Source: Pisaster brevispinus
Taxonomy: Eukaryota > Echinodermata > Asteroidea > Forcipulatida > Asteriidae
Assembly (NCBI GenBank): GCA_023634235.1
Contig: JAMKCF010000015.1
Location: 9,086,087-9,150,086, forward strand
DNA: 64,000 bases
Direction of reading: 5' to 3'
The position numbers and the translations under genes are program-made. Below the pieces are notes generated by a model, which saw nothing but the letters and a program-made list of their open reading frames with translations, had not been told where the DNA came from and did no database searches. Of the stretch, positions 47,901-58,920 are shown piece after piece (position 1 is the stretch's first letter; every line of letters starts with the position of its first letter).

Positions 47901-50900
47901 TTTTGTGCTTACCTACTTTTTGTGCTTAAGCAGCTCTATCAAAATCTTATCTTTGGCTGTTTACAGATGAAATTTGGCTAGTTGTAAAGAGCTGAGGATA
48001 AGATTTTGATTGGTAATGTTTGAGTTCAGTAGATTGGTGCACTTAATTTACAAATATGTAAAACCTCTATTAAGTTGGCCCCTTGAGCTGATGGCCTACA
48101 ATTTCGTTGTTTTTTCTCTGTCAAATTTGTTTTTTTCCCCACTACCTCAATACCAAAACATAATATACATGTATTATTTATTTCAAAATAGAGTAAGTAT
48201 TTGCTGTGGTAGAAATAGTTGTATCAGTACAAAAAAAGTCTGCGCTGCACCGTACTTTTTAAGGACATTGAACTATGTTTAATTGCCAAGATGCTTTAGT
48301 CAAATCAGAGAATTCCCACTCTGAAAACAACGACCTTCCCCTCTCTCTAGGCAAAATGGAATAAGTAAATAATTCAAGAGCTCGCTAATCAAAGTGAAAC
48401 TTTGGATAAAAACATCATCACAAATGAAAAGAGACAAAATGATAAATCATCACTCCCAATCAATCTTATCCCTTACAATATACTCCCTTGACTGGTTTGT
48501 TTTTTCTGAGAGTTTTTTTGTTTAGTTTTTTCCTTTTTCTTTTTCTTCTTCCCGGTCTTAAATGCAGCTGCTCACGGCAGGCAGACCGCCCCTCAACTGG
48601 GGTCACTATACCGTTTATACACATACCCTGGATGAGTCAGATCCCAGGCAAGTGCATAATAAACAACAATCTTCAGTTTCCGACGACGGACGGACGGCGG
48701 GCGGCCGGGTGTAGGGGGGGGGGATTTATTCGAGAGACGCGACGAGGCAAGCTGTAGTCATCTGTGTCACATCGCGACTTAATAGATGAATCACCCAATG
48801 GGTTGTTTCCCCCCCCCTCGCAGGGTGGGGGGGGGAAATGTTGTTGTCGTCGAGATAATTTTTCATCTTTTATGGAGGATGCGCATGAATTTTTTAGTGT
48901 TTTGACAGTCGCGCTGTAGCTCAAGTCAAGTATTTACTCCATGGTCGGACTGCAACTTGACTTGATGTCACAGCAACATTGAAAAACAACATGACTACAT
49001 GTTGAAGAGCATGTTTCTAAGAGCAAGGCTATTAATCACAGGAAAATGTCACACTTTTTCTATTTTTAGCGAAATTTCAAGGAATTTGTGTGTCGGTGGT
49101 GATTAATAAACAGTTTTAGTGAAAAAGAGTAGTAGAAAATTAGAAGAACGTGTGTAATACTTTGGGTTTATTTTAAAAACGACAATTACCAATTTATAAT
49201 TCCTTTAATATTTTATGTACAGTTGTTTACAATGATGTGTGATTTACATATATATCTAAAACAAATTAGCCACAATGAAGATCTTCAATTTATAAATGTT
49301 TATGTAGGCACAAATAGGCTATTATTAAACTGATGAGTCCATTTCTGGGTATAGCAAAAACAACTCGGGAACATGTTTGCATTTATATTGTTTATATTGT
49401 TTATGTCTCAACACAAATACATCCGCAACCAGCAAATAATAAGAGTGCCATAAACATTTTATTACATGTGCACTGCAGAGGACACTATAGTACGTTGCCT
49501 TTTCAGAATAGAATTCATCCATACTATAATGTTTTTGCATGTAATGTACAATATATTTCAAAATATTACACATACATACCAGCCACATGTAACTTAAGTA
49601 ATTTTACCTTTTGTCTATTTGTCTGTGAAATAATACAGTGAATCCAAATGAAACAAACAAAGTGCTATTTGAGAAAGGAATTGGTGAAAGTGGAAAAGCA
49701 AATTCACAGCTGTACACTGCTGTTTGTCCATCCTTCAGATCTGTCCTGGGGGACCTATGGCATTAATTGTAGCAATTAGTAATTAGTCCCTAGGGGCATC
49801 TTGGCATTAAAGTGGCTGGTTTGGCATTGCAACTGCTACTGTGTTACGCACTGTGGCTACTTTGTTACTTGTTATTATGCACATGTACAAGAATATACAT
49901 ATAGTGTTTCCCTTTTTCCCCTTTTTTCCCTACACGTTTTGTTTAACAAGGCAAGTGCAGACTTTCAAAATATAAGCAATAATTTTATATCGTGTGTACC
50001 AGCATAATACATGCACAGTATGCGGGTACATCATGTACGCTCTGTAGGTCGTAGGCTAGAGTGAGACCCATGGACCCAATTCCTCCAATTTTCTCTTCTC
50101 CTATGTGCTTGTATCTCCACACCACATTGTTTGGACTTTAAAAATATTGGTATGCCTGACACTGTGATAAACACTTTTTGATTTGGGGCCAGGCCCTAGT
50201 CCCTCTGAATCCTCACTTTGGTAATTGGATAATGAAGGATTAGGGACTGTAAGGGTTTTAAAGGAGATACAGACTTGACAAATGTGGGGTCACTAACCCG
50301 GTTGAGCTGCAGTCAATAACACAGGTATGCAGTTTTTGAGCTGGTAGGCTAATTTCCTCTCCTTTTTTCTCTATATTTGTACAAGCTGCCATTCATGTAG
50401 CAAAAAAACACTGTACAAAGCTTTGTGTTTAACATTTCTATCCTCTTTTTGTAATGAAAAGCCTTTCTGGTTCAAATACATTTTTTCTAAATATTTTGGC
50501 TCCCATCCAAGACTGCCTTATAGCAAAAAGTTTTGTTGAGCATAATTTGTTGGATATCTTGGTACTTAACTTTGTAATAAATTTAACTGGTTATACTCAT
50601 TTCAAGCATTTATTGTTTGGCATATACATGTAAACATGCTTTTTAAAATTTCTCTTTGGTCTTGTCGTTTAAATTTTTTCAAACTTCTCACCAACTCTGA
50701 CACCTTGTTGATAGACAATAGCATTTTGAATTTTTACAAGATGGCCACAAAAACGCCTTTTTAATCCAGCCATGCCTCTTATTAAACGCAAACACAGACG
50801 GTCTTTCAAATCCTCCGTAAATCCCCTGTAAACACTCCATTATTACAACCTCTGTGTGCAAGAGTAAGGGTTGTACATTTTCCTGACACATACACATGAC

Positions 50901-53900
50901 TATTAATAATTAATAACATGACAAAGGCATGCCGTTGGAACTTCATCAAAGCGGCTCAGTACCTTCCCCCCCAACTCTAGGGCATTGATCGAGGGGAAGT
51001 GGACAGGTCTTTACCCCCTGGCATCGGAAGACATGCTTGCCACTATATTATTTATGATGGTTTCTTAAATGGAGTGGCCCCTCTGCATTCCTGAGGTTCC
51101 CCCTTTATTTGTAAGATTCGCACACACCTCAGTCTTCAATTGAAGTGTTTGTTGTAATTTGTTTGTCAGGAGCACAAATCCTTTAGATCCATGTACATCG
51201 ATGCTTAAAGGAATGTCCGAGTCATGATAAACAAGTACAAATGTCGGGGAGTTTTCAAGATGTTCTATAAATTCACCAATCTTTTTTTAGTATCATTTTC
51301 CCCCCTACAGAAAACAGAAACACAGAAATGCTGCATAATAATAGTCATTGTAATTGATACTGCAAAGTCCTGAAAACATTTTACTTGTATTTGATCTACA
51401 ACACAATGACACATCGTTCATAAAAAGTCTTCCATTTTTTTAAGATACTTTCGTTTTGTAGATATCTCAATCTTGTGATGGATGTTAATTAAAGTTAATG
51501 GAATCTGAAAGAAAAAAGGTCACTTGATACCGTAGAAGGATCATAAAACTCAAGTGAAACTTTTTAAGACATCACTTGGGAGTAGAAACAATTTAGGAAC
51601 TTAAAGATATTTATTCATTCACCGTAATACAGTTCGTGGCCCTGAATCTTGACTTGCAGTTTGACAAAACAATTCTCAAAGCACCCTTTTGTTTTTCATC
51701 TCCTAAATAGTCCTTAAACTCCTACATGTACTGGGAGTTGCAACTCTCCCCTGCTGTTTACACGGAGAGTGCGCTCAGTGACCATCAAACATGCTCGGTC
51801 TTCTTGAAGTGTTTTCCTCTCAAAATACTCCACCCAAGTACTAACCCCCCCCCCAAAAAAAGGATATCAAGAAAGATCGACAAAAGCGAAAGAGTGCCCC
51901 CACATTCCTTTCGTATAAGACAGGGCTGGTGCTAAATCCTCTCGGAACACTCCAACAAAAGTGTTCTAATTTGCATGTGCATAGGGGGAACCAGGTATAG
52001 AAGGTGCAGTACTTTTCATCACCGCAAACAACAACAACACTGTGTTGGATGCAATCAATAGGTCCACAGGAACAAGAAGGGCCATCGCTCACAAAAATTG
52101 CGTTTGTCACTCTCACTTGTTAAAAATGTCTGCAATAAAGAGAGAAAAATTGCTGAAATGCAAAACGTGCTTTTTAGACACAAAGCCTCGTCCTCAATAT
52201 GTTTATTGAACAGCAGGTTATGAAGCCGACTCCCCCCCCCCCTCCAATTGCCAGATCAATTAGTAAATTGCAATTATGTCTAATGGAACCGAACTTAATG
52301 ATTATTTTTCATTTTGTCTTCTACACTTTCCGGTCTCTTCCAAACTTATATTTTAGCATTCGCGTTTGTTTTAAATTTTGTAATGCTTTTTGTAATTTAT
52401 ACATGTATTGCATAGTTTGGGTTTTTTTTTTCCTTTTTTTTACACAAATCTGTATGAGATTAATTACCAACTCTTCACTAGTTGTAATTGTTCTGCTTAG
52501 CTTTTTTTTCTTGTTTTTCCTCGTTTTTTGTTAAGATTTGGTCATCTGAAACAGGTTTTTTGTCAATATTTTATGAAAACATACCAACATGAATACATGT
52601 ACATGTTCAGCGTCTGTCTTTCCCCAAAACATTTAAATTCTAGAGTGTGTTAAGCATAAAATGTAAAGAAGAAAAAAAAGAACCTTGTTTCTTTCTTCCT
52701 TTGTGTTGCTGTAGCACTTTGAACCAAGCGTCATGTTTTCGCCCAGGGGTACAAAACTCACAAAGCGTTAGTAAATGCATATTTGAAGTGTTTTTCTTTG
52801 CCTCCATGCAGTGTACAGGCTCCTTTATTGTAAGGGTTTTTATAGTCAACGTTGGCACTATCAAGACCTCATCCAGGATCTCTTAAAGTCAGCACCAATA
52901 CATACTGGAAATACTTTCCACACAATATTTGTTGTCCCGTCTCTAAAATATGCTGAATGAAGTCTCGAGGGTAATTTTTTTTTCCCACTGTTTGTTTTTT
53001 CATGTTATTGACTTCTTCTTGCAACTACTGCTGTATTTTTATTATGAAGGCTTCAAATATTTGAATTTCTGAAGGTTTTGAGAAGCATGGTGATTTTTTG
53101 GATATTCCAATGCTAAATCCTCCCTGACAGAAATAAAATATTTCTCTGGGGGATTGGTTATTTGGTAGTACTTTAAAGTTTAAACCAGTGAGCTTTCAGA
53201 TTGATACTGATCAACTTTGTTCATTTTTGATAATCACCAATCTCGTATATTTGTCTTGAAATGAAATCCAAACTTTAATTTTGTACAAAAACGAACATTA
53301 CAACCACAGCAATAACTCTGTGACATCTATGTGCTGCACCAAATCATTGCATCACAAGAGTGTTAGCTTGGCAAGGGTCCCCACAGGTATGACATCCACA
53401 CCCCCACACTATCCGGAGATACAATACACCAAGATCTTCCTCCGAATAAAAGGAAAAGAGATTGCAGAAAAAGATACTTAGTTTGTTTTTCCTTTAGGGA
53501 CTAGGGATTTTTTCCTCTTTTGTATTGTAATACAAAGAGGGATGAAACATTGTAAAGAGGATTGGCCAAAGGGGTGATTAAAGTGTTTATCAAAAAGGCA
53601 AATTCTGGGTTTAGCCTGGCTCAACTGGTGGCTGTGTACACAGGATGAGGAGGGTACAGAGTGTTGGTGGCATTTTGGGTGGGGGTGTTTTGGTTAGGTG
53701 GAGTTTGTTTTTCAGTCCATTGGTTGGTCTGTTGAATAAAATGGGCTTAATGACTTTATTGAACAAGTAGCATTGTTTATATGTATAGTGTCTTTTTGGT
53801 TGATTTGGCTCAGATCCATTATCATTATTAATTCAATTCATGAAGACCTTAAAGGGTTGTTTATTCTTGTTAGTAAACACTTTTTTGAATTTGTTTGCCC

Positions 53901-56900
53901 CCTTATCAGATCAAATTGTGTTGAAATTCTACAAAGGCCAAGACCAACTGTTATCAGGCAAGGAGCTACGGAGGGAGCAGATTGTCATCTCAGCGGAGAA
54001 CTTCTGCGGGGTGGAGTCGTGCATCCGGCATCCCAAGAACCCCTTTGTGCTGACCATCGTATGCATTAATCAGATTGTGCTGCTGTCATTCGCTTGCCAT
54101 TCTGACCTTCTGGACTGGTTTTACAGGACACATAACACACTAGGAAGCGGTAAGGGATTTTCATTATGGAATATACAATTGACTTTGACACAGATGATTA
54201 AAAGGTTAGCTGAAAATGTGTTAAAATTGTATACATCAAATATGTCATCAAGTTGGGGTTGCAAACTTACTTTTGTTTTATTGATCGAAAACTACTGTAT
54301 TTCAAAACAAATTTGTCGGATACATTTGTTTTGCATTTGTTTTGAATTATATAGGTTTTTTTCTGTGGTTCAAAGTTGATGTCGAGATATTGATTGTGAA
54401 CAAATTTTGTTAGCAGTCTATTAATTACAATGTTTTTTTTTTTTTTCTTGTTTTTTCTTTCTTTTTAGTGACGACGTTCAAATGCAAGGTTAACATCCCA
54501 AATGGCAGTCGTCTGCGGGCAGGCCCGGGCCTCTTGTACTTCCATGACAACCACTTTGCAATCACGGATGAAGTGCCGTCACAACTTATCGGCGGTTGGA
54601 GTCTCGCTAACCTAACGAGATACGGTCTGATCGACGAGGGATTTGCATTTGAAGTCCGATCAGATAAAGGTGAACAAATATTGTTGATTCTTTGAATGTT
54701 CATCTAACATAATAACCCTGCATATCCCACCTCTGCCACCAAAGCACACTCCTAAGAGGAAAGCCACCTGTTTTAATCAAGAGATACATTGTAGGAACAG
54801 TCAGTTCTCCCAATAGAACATATGCCCTAAGTTATCAACCTGGTGTACACTATTATGATATTAGCAAGTTTTATTCTTTACTTATACCATCAACCTGAAA
54901 AGATAGCATGCCCAAGTGTCCTGTAATTAAACCATTGTGATATCTATTTTTTCTTGCCCACAGTTCAACACGAAACAGTTGTGTATCAGTAAAAAATCAT
55001 GCCCAAAAGGCTGATTCAAGCTTGAACTGACTACAGTGTATACTCAATCCAAGGAAGTCATCTTCTTTAATGTTTTTTATTTCTCACTGATTGCTCACAT
55101 TGTACTTGTATTTTGGTTGACAGATGGTGGTGCCTTCGTGGTGCTTACAGAGCAGGGAGAGACGCTTAAGTCTCACTTTGATGCAGCTACCTACAGCAGC
55201 TCCAACAGGTGGTCCCATGTTTCCAGCACAGGTGAGGCATCTGAACTATAACACCTGTTATCTTTCTCATTGAACCGTTAACCCTAGCAGTGTCTTGATC
55301 TGATTGAATCGGACAATTTTTGTTGACTATGTATTGGCAGGGCCAAGTAAATCGGCCCTGTTTATATCATGTTACAACACGCCACCGTGACCTTAAAAAT
55401 GGTTGTGTGAAAATTCAAGTTACGACAAAAATAAAGATTAGGAATTTGACTAATTGACTGCGGTCATTGTTTCCGGAATTTGTGTTTGCAATTGCAAAAA
55501 GAAAGTATAGTAACTTAATGTAATGTAATGGCTTGTAAAAGTAAATTCTTCACACTAAATGCTTTCAATTCCTTTATTTGGCAGTTTCCATTCATGAGGA
55601 ACTCATTCCAAGGAGGCGCAATTTTTCAGAAGAAGTTCGTCACCTTATCAGCGGTGCCCGAAAAGACGACAATACGTCAGACGGTGCTGGGAATGGACAC
55701 GGTGGAGTCCAGGCAGGGAATGCTTGTATGGCACAGACCAGGAGTGCGGGGATGCTGGAACAATGTTCACATCGGAATAACGCATGCAATAACCGAAACC
55801 AGACTCTGTTGCATCTCCACAGGAATGACTCATTGGGACGCAATGTTGAAATGATAGAGTTGGATCACTCGGGGTTAGCCATAACCGATGTTGGCTATTG
55901 CGGAGGCAGTAGCAGCGGCAGTAGTGTGGAAACAATATTTAATAACTGCGACAGCCTTCGGTCTCCGAAGAAAACAACGCCAATCCGTGAGCAGAACTAT
56001 GAGATCATGGCCTCGTTTAATCATCTTAGAGATCATGAGGATACCTCCAATGGAAATGATCCTCACATGGGAGAGTTACATGAGGCATGCTCCATTTGCC
56101 ATGGGGGCAGAAAACCCCATGGGGTTGACAGCGATAAAGAAGAGAATGAATATGTGAATCTGCCACGACCTAAAAACAGCAAGAAGTTGAAGCCACAGGG
56201 TTCGGCTGATGGTCAAATGCAATTGTCTGAGGACAGACCGGAAAAATCTGAGAATCGGACGCCCAAATTTTCCAGTAACGCTGCACACGCGCGGACAATG
56301 AGCTTGCCACTTAATGAAGATTATCTACTTATGAAATTTAGCGAGAACGGAAACTCTAAGCCAGGATCCAGCAAGGCAGGTAAAGGCAGAAGTCTGTCAG
56401 TACATCCCTCCATGGAGCGTTCAGACTCCCTTCCCCCACCGTTTGACAATCTTTTCCCTGCAAGTACTCTCCACGGTATGCTGCAGGAACTACCCGATGC
56501 AGAAAAAGCATCAAATGAACGAGAGAATGATATCCCGGTTCCATTCCAACACGGAGACCTTGTGAAGCCAGTTGGACCCATCGCCATGCTGAGACTGAAC
56601 AGTATTTCAAGTAGTAGTAATGAGTCAGTCAGCTCGGCTTGTGACTCGTTACTCGACGCTAAAATAACTCGTGGTGCATCATTCAGCCGGCCTCGACAAT
56701 CCTCCATAGGGTCGTCTTGCCAAAGGGCTTTCTGTAAGAGACAGTCCCACAGCCAAGACGAGCGTTCCTCGTCCCCGCCTCTACTTGCATCCACCATCTC
56801 ATCCCGGAGTTCAGATCCTGACTTTCAAAGCAGGATGATGAGCCAGAGGGATGAGGACCCAGAGGCTTTTATCTACGTGAGGAAGGGATCAGTGGAGCGA

Positions 56901-58129
56901 AGACCTGAGAGTAGGCGGCCAGAGAGTCCTATATCCAGCGCACCGTCTGTCACGTCTTACATCACCCGTAGGAGACAGTCACTTCAAAGGGCAGATGGTT
57001 CACTAGGTAAGTCACAATGGTATCTAACTCAGAATTTGGTGTGTGCCTTGCTGCTTCCTTTCAAAGAAGAAAATCCAAAAAGTACATGTACATGTTTCAA
57101 ACTGTGAGAACATTCATTACTTTGATCTTGTGTGATAAAAAACCTTGCTGATCTTTTATTCCAACCCTGTTCTCAAGATTTAACCCAAATTCCTCAAATT
57201 CATTCAAATTTAGTCACATGGTTTGCTTTATCCTCAACAGAAGTCCAAATGTTATAATTTTTGTTCTTGTTTCAGATGATACCAAAGTGAGTTTACCAGA
57301 AGACAAAAGTGTTGACAACTACACAAGGCGTAAACGTTGTAATACGGATCCTTCGCTGACATTCTCTGCTGTGACTGACGGGACAGTGTGGAGTCGCGAC
57401 CCAAATGATGATGAAGATGATACCGATGGATACCTCATCATGAAACCAGTCTATGAGGAGAAACTCAAGCGGTTTCAAGCCAGAAAGTTCTCCAGCCCTG
57501 TGCTCCAGGGAGTCCCCCAGAGCCCTCTCCATTCCAATGATAAATTCTCCTTCATCCAGGCCAAGTTGAAACGTTCTGCAACAGTCAGCGGAGAGGTGGG
57601 CTCACTATCACCCCGCCCAAATCACAGGACAATGAGTCTCCGGGAACGTCCTGCCCGAGTCACAGGAACCCCACCCAGGGATCGTAAGAGCAGTATGAGC
57701 TTCATGGAGAGGTTTATGCGCAAACGAGGAAACTCGGCGGGTGTAGTTAAGGTGGACATGACACGCCCTCGCCACAAACATAACTACGCAAGCATTGATC
57801 CAGGGGATGTTGTTAGGCAGTCTCGGCGTTCCAGCACCCAGCCAAGGATACAAACTCCTTGCTCTTCGACAGAGGTGGATATCCTTGACGACCCTGATTT
57901 CAATGAGAGTGTGAGTAAGTTTATTCAAGAGAATCCGCCCTCTGTGGATCAGGATGGGTTCCCCACCTCTGCGTCTGCCCCAAGCAGCATGCAGTTCAAC
58001 CAAATAGAAGCTAGCAAGAATGCCAAGACTGTCAATGATGGGGGAATCCAATTCACTGCAGACGTGGACACTGTTGTGTTCAGTCAGGACAGGAAGACAA
58101 AAAGTTCAGATGAGTATCTGAATCTCTGA
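26847..58129 (+). CDS. DOK7: DOK7-like PH-PTB adaptor protein, 7 coding exons, 976 aa (gene-level entry)
   Basis: The coding exons are 26847-26906, 27030-27075, 53910-54149, 54469-54669, 55124-55231, 55585-57006 and 57276-58129. They join in frame to 976 codons plus a stop. Residues about 6-112 form a PH domain (KIRHGRKWKTRW, then the FVLTIVCINQIVLLSF strand pair). Residues about 118-215 form an IRS/DOK-type PTB domain with arginines at 166 (LTRYG) and 179 (EVRSDKDGG), at the positions of the phosphotyrosine-contacting arginines of the family. The head matches vertebrate DOK7, the cytoplasmic activator of the MuSK receptor kinase, in order, length and many residues. The tail is about 760 residues and rich in Ser, Arg and Pro, much longer than in human DOK7 (about 500 aa in total). 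It has YxxM at Y357, Y465 and Y745, and YxNL at Y408 and Y973. A membrane-proximal adaptor role is inferred from the family. Introns 2-6 are all phase 1. Confidence 0.88.
27030..27075 (+). CDS. DOK7: DOK7-like exon 2 (residues 21-36, PH domain)
   Basis: A 46-nt exon preceded by attgcag and followed by gtgagt. It encodes WKTRWCELTKLSPVS plus the first base of Asp36. The W-K-x-R-W core is the PH-domain beta2 signature and aligns with WKSRWLVLRKPSPVA of vertebrate DOK7. It is too short to stand out as an open frame and was found from the expected continuation of exon 1. Intron 1 is only 123 bp. Confidence 0.87.
28331..28468. repeat. Palindromic MITE in DOK7-like intron 2
   Basis: GTTCATACTTCCTGCGAATG at the left is mirrored by CATTCGCAGGAAGTATGAAC at the right, with an inner AATGCGAAGC / GCTTCGCAGG pair. 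About 138 bp, no coding content. Confidence 0.7.
31084..31810. mobile_element. GTTTACACTAGATCC inverted-repeat element, copy 2
   Basis: It is the reverse complement of most of copy 1 along its length, including the GATCCGGC repeats and the TGTGCACACAGCACACACAC stretch, without the nested insert. It sits in intron 2 of the DOK7-like gene. I found no clear target-site duplication. Confidence 0.75.
37713..37804. repeat. Hairpin repeat in DOK7-like intron 2
   Basis: Arms of about 40 bp: AGTACACTAATTTAGGGTTA with GGAGTAAACAACTAT, mirrored by ATAGTTGTTTACTTC with CAACCCTAAATTTGTGTACT, and a loop of some 15 bp. Confidence 0.65.
47790..47960. repeat. Diverged palindromic MITE in DOK7-like intron 2
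   Basis: CAAGTTTCATGGAGCTGCTT at the left and TTAAGCAGCTCTATCAAAAT at the right form an imperfect inverted pair, with TTGCTTAGCAGAAG and GTAAGCAGAAATG inside. The family is as at 21320-21484. Confidence 0.5.
53910..54149 (+). CDS. DOK7: DOK7-like exon 3 (residues 36-116, rest of PH domain)
   Basis: This exon follows ttatcag and ends in AAGCG|gtaagg, phase 1 at both ends. It encodes QIVLKFYKGQDQ, an acidic/basic loop, then FVLTIVCINQIVLLSF and the closing PH helix DLLDWFYRTHNTLG. The last elements align with HTLAIVCLSQAIMLGF and the following helix of DOK7. It lies about 26.8 kb downstream of exon 2. Confidence 0.88.
54469..54669 (+). CDS. DOK7: DOK7-like exon 4 (residues 116-183, PTB domain)
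   Basis: Acceptor ctttttag, donor AAAG|gtgaac, phase 1 at both ends. The exon encodes the first half of the IRS-type PTB domain: FKCKVNIPNGSRL, LLYFHDNHFAI, GGWSLANLTRYG and GFAFEVRSDK. Arg166 in TRYG and Arg179 in EVRSDK occupy the conserved phosphotyrosine-binding positions. Confidence 0.88.
55124..55231 (+). CDS. DOK7: DOK7-like exon 5 (residues 183-219, end of PTB domain)
   Basis: Acceptor ttgacag, donor CACAG|gtgagg, phase 1 at both ends. It encodes DGGAFVVLTEQGETLKSHFD, the last PTB strands and start of the C-terminal helix, then a Ser-rich linker. The frame and phase fit exons 4 and 6 exactly. Confidence 0.84.
55585..57006 (+). CDS. DOK7: DOK7-like exon 6 (residues 219-693, phosphotyrosine tail)
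   Basis: A single long exon (1422 nt) between tttggcag and gtaagt, open throughout. The encoded tail is Ser/Arg/Pro-rich and probably disordered. Candidate docking tyrosines are Y357 (YEIM), Y408 (YVNL), Y465 (YLLM), Y649 (YVRK) and Y677 (YITR). Basophilic serine motifs include RTMSLP, RSLSVHP, RPRQSS and RRRQSL. An apparent start a few bases upstream of the acceptor is an artefact of the open frame. The frame also runs 33 codons into intron 6, to 57107, so intron retention would give a shorter 725-residue product. Confidence 0.85.
57276..58129 (+). CDS. DOK7: DOK7-like exon 7 (residues 693-976 and stop)
   Basis: Acceptor tgtttcag, terminal TGA at 58127-58129. It encodes an acidic patch before Y745 (GYLIMKP), Y752, a second RTMSL motif (residues 810-814), Y863 (YASI) and the extreme C-terminal DEYLNL (Y973). 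The terminal YLNL fits the SH2 consensus of GRB2 (pY-x-N). The codon pattern and Ser/Arg richness continue from exon 6. Confidence 0.85.
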
Positions 58130-58920
58130 CAGATGCTACTTTCCGCCAGCATACATGTATTTCTCATTTGAGGCTGTCATGATCGTTTAACATCTAATCA
58201 ACCGTTAAAATTGTGAAAATCATTCAGGTGGGAATTCTTAAACAGTGACCTTTCCCACGCAGAAATGACCATATTTCTCTGAAAAAACCTGCACTGCTCA
58301 CTAAAACTTTTAATTTGATCTCACAAAAGTATAACAACACTGTAGTTGTTTACTTGTTCCGCCATGTATTCAATGCCCAACTTAATCAAACTAAAGTATT
58401 TTTGTGCACACAAAGCATGTACAGTGTATACATTCTTCTTCATCCTATCTTAAAGAATGTATTGTGTTGTGTATGTAGTCTATTGGCTGACGTAAAAGTT
58501 TATGTATACACAGTGATTAACTCCTACTTCAACAGAATCTTGCAATTTTTTATCGACAATTGTTATTCGGTTGCACCGAGTACATGTACTCTTCCGTGGA
58601 CCAAGTGAATGTTTATTTGTATACAGAGACTAAGAAACGTTAATGGAAAATTGAGCAGACTGTGACAGTGAAAATTGTAAATCCAGTTACCTGTGTGTGT
58701 GTACACGTAATTTTGTCTTTTGACTATTGCTGAAAATCGTATGGTGTGACTTGTGTGTGAATATGTATTCAGATTTGTTGTGGAAAGCATTCACTGCGGA
58801 ACAGGGAAGAGGTTATGTATGCTAATGCGTCTAGACTGTGTTATACACAACTAAGTTTATAATCTGGTACCCTGGGGGCAAAGTGAATATCACTATGGAA
58901 TGGGCCACCACATTAAAGAG
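58130..58920 (+). other. Probable 3' UTR of the DOK7-like gene
   Basis: This AT-rich sequence after the stop codon has no further exon-like frame. ATTAAA at 58912-58917 is the first plausible polyadenylation signal. AATAAA at 60547-60552 and 60795-60800 would give much longer UTRs. Confidence 0.4.
58912..58917 (+). terminator. Candidate polyadenylation signal ATTAAA
   Basis: A common variant hexamer about 780 bp past the stop, followed 30 bases later by an A-rich tract. The A tract is genomic, so it does not itself show cleavage. Confidence 0.3.

Larger units (their letters stand above)
27076..53909 (+). other. Intron 2 of the DOK7-like gene (26,834 bp)
   Basis: It runs from gtgagt to ttatcag. 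The sequence is AT-rich. I see no convincing coding exon in it on either strand; the open frames are short, lack splice context and show no family resemblance. It holds palindromic elements at 28331-28468, 31084-31810 and 37713-37804, a related hairpin-type repeat near 47790-47960, a 20-base A tract near 29949, TTTA repeats near 32190, several C or G runs, and many copies of ACATGTACATGT-like palindromes. Enhancers are plausible at this length but none can be named. Confidence 0.7.

Noticed and set aside
55528..55854. An alternative frame overlapping the DOK7-like exon 6 start
   Set aside because: It crosses the exon 6 acceptor in another frame and has no family match; the PTB-joined frame is well supported.
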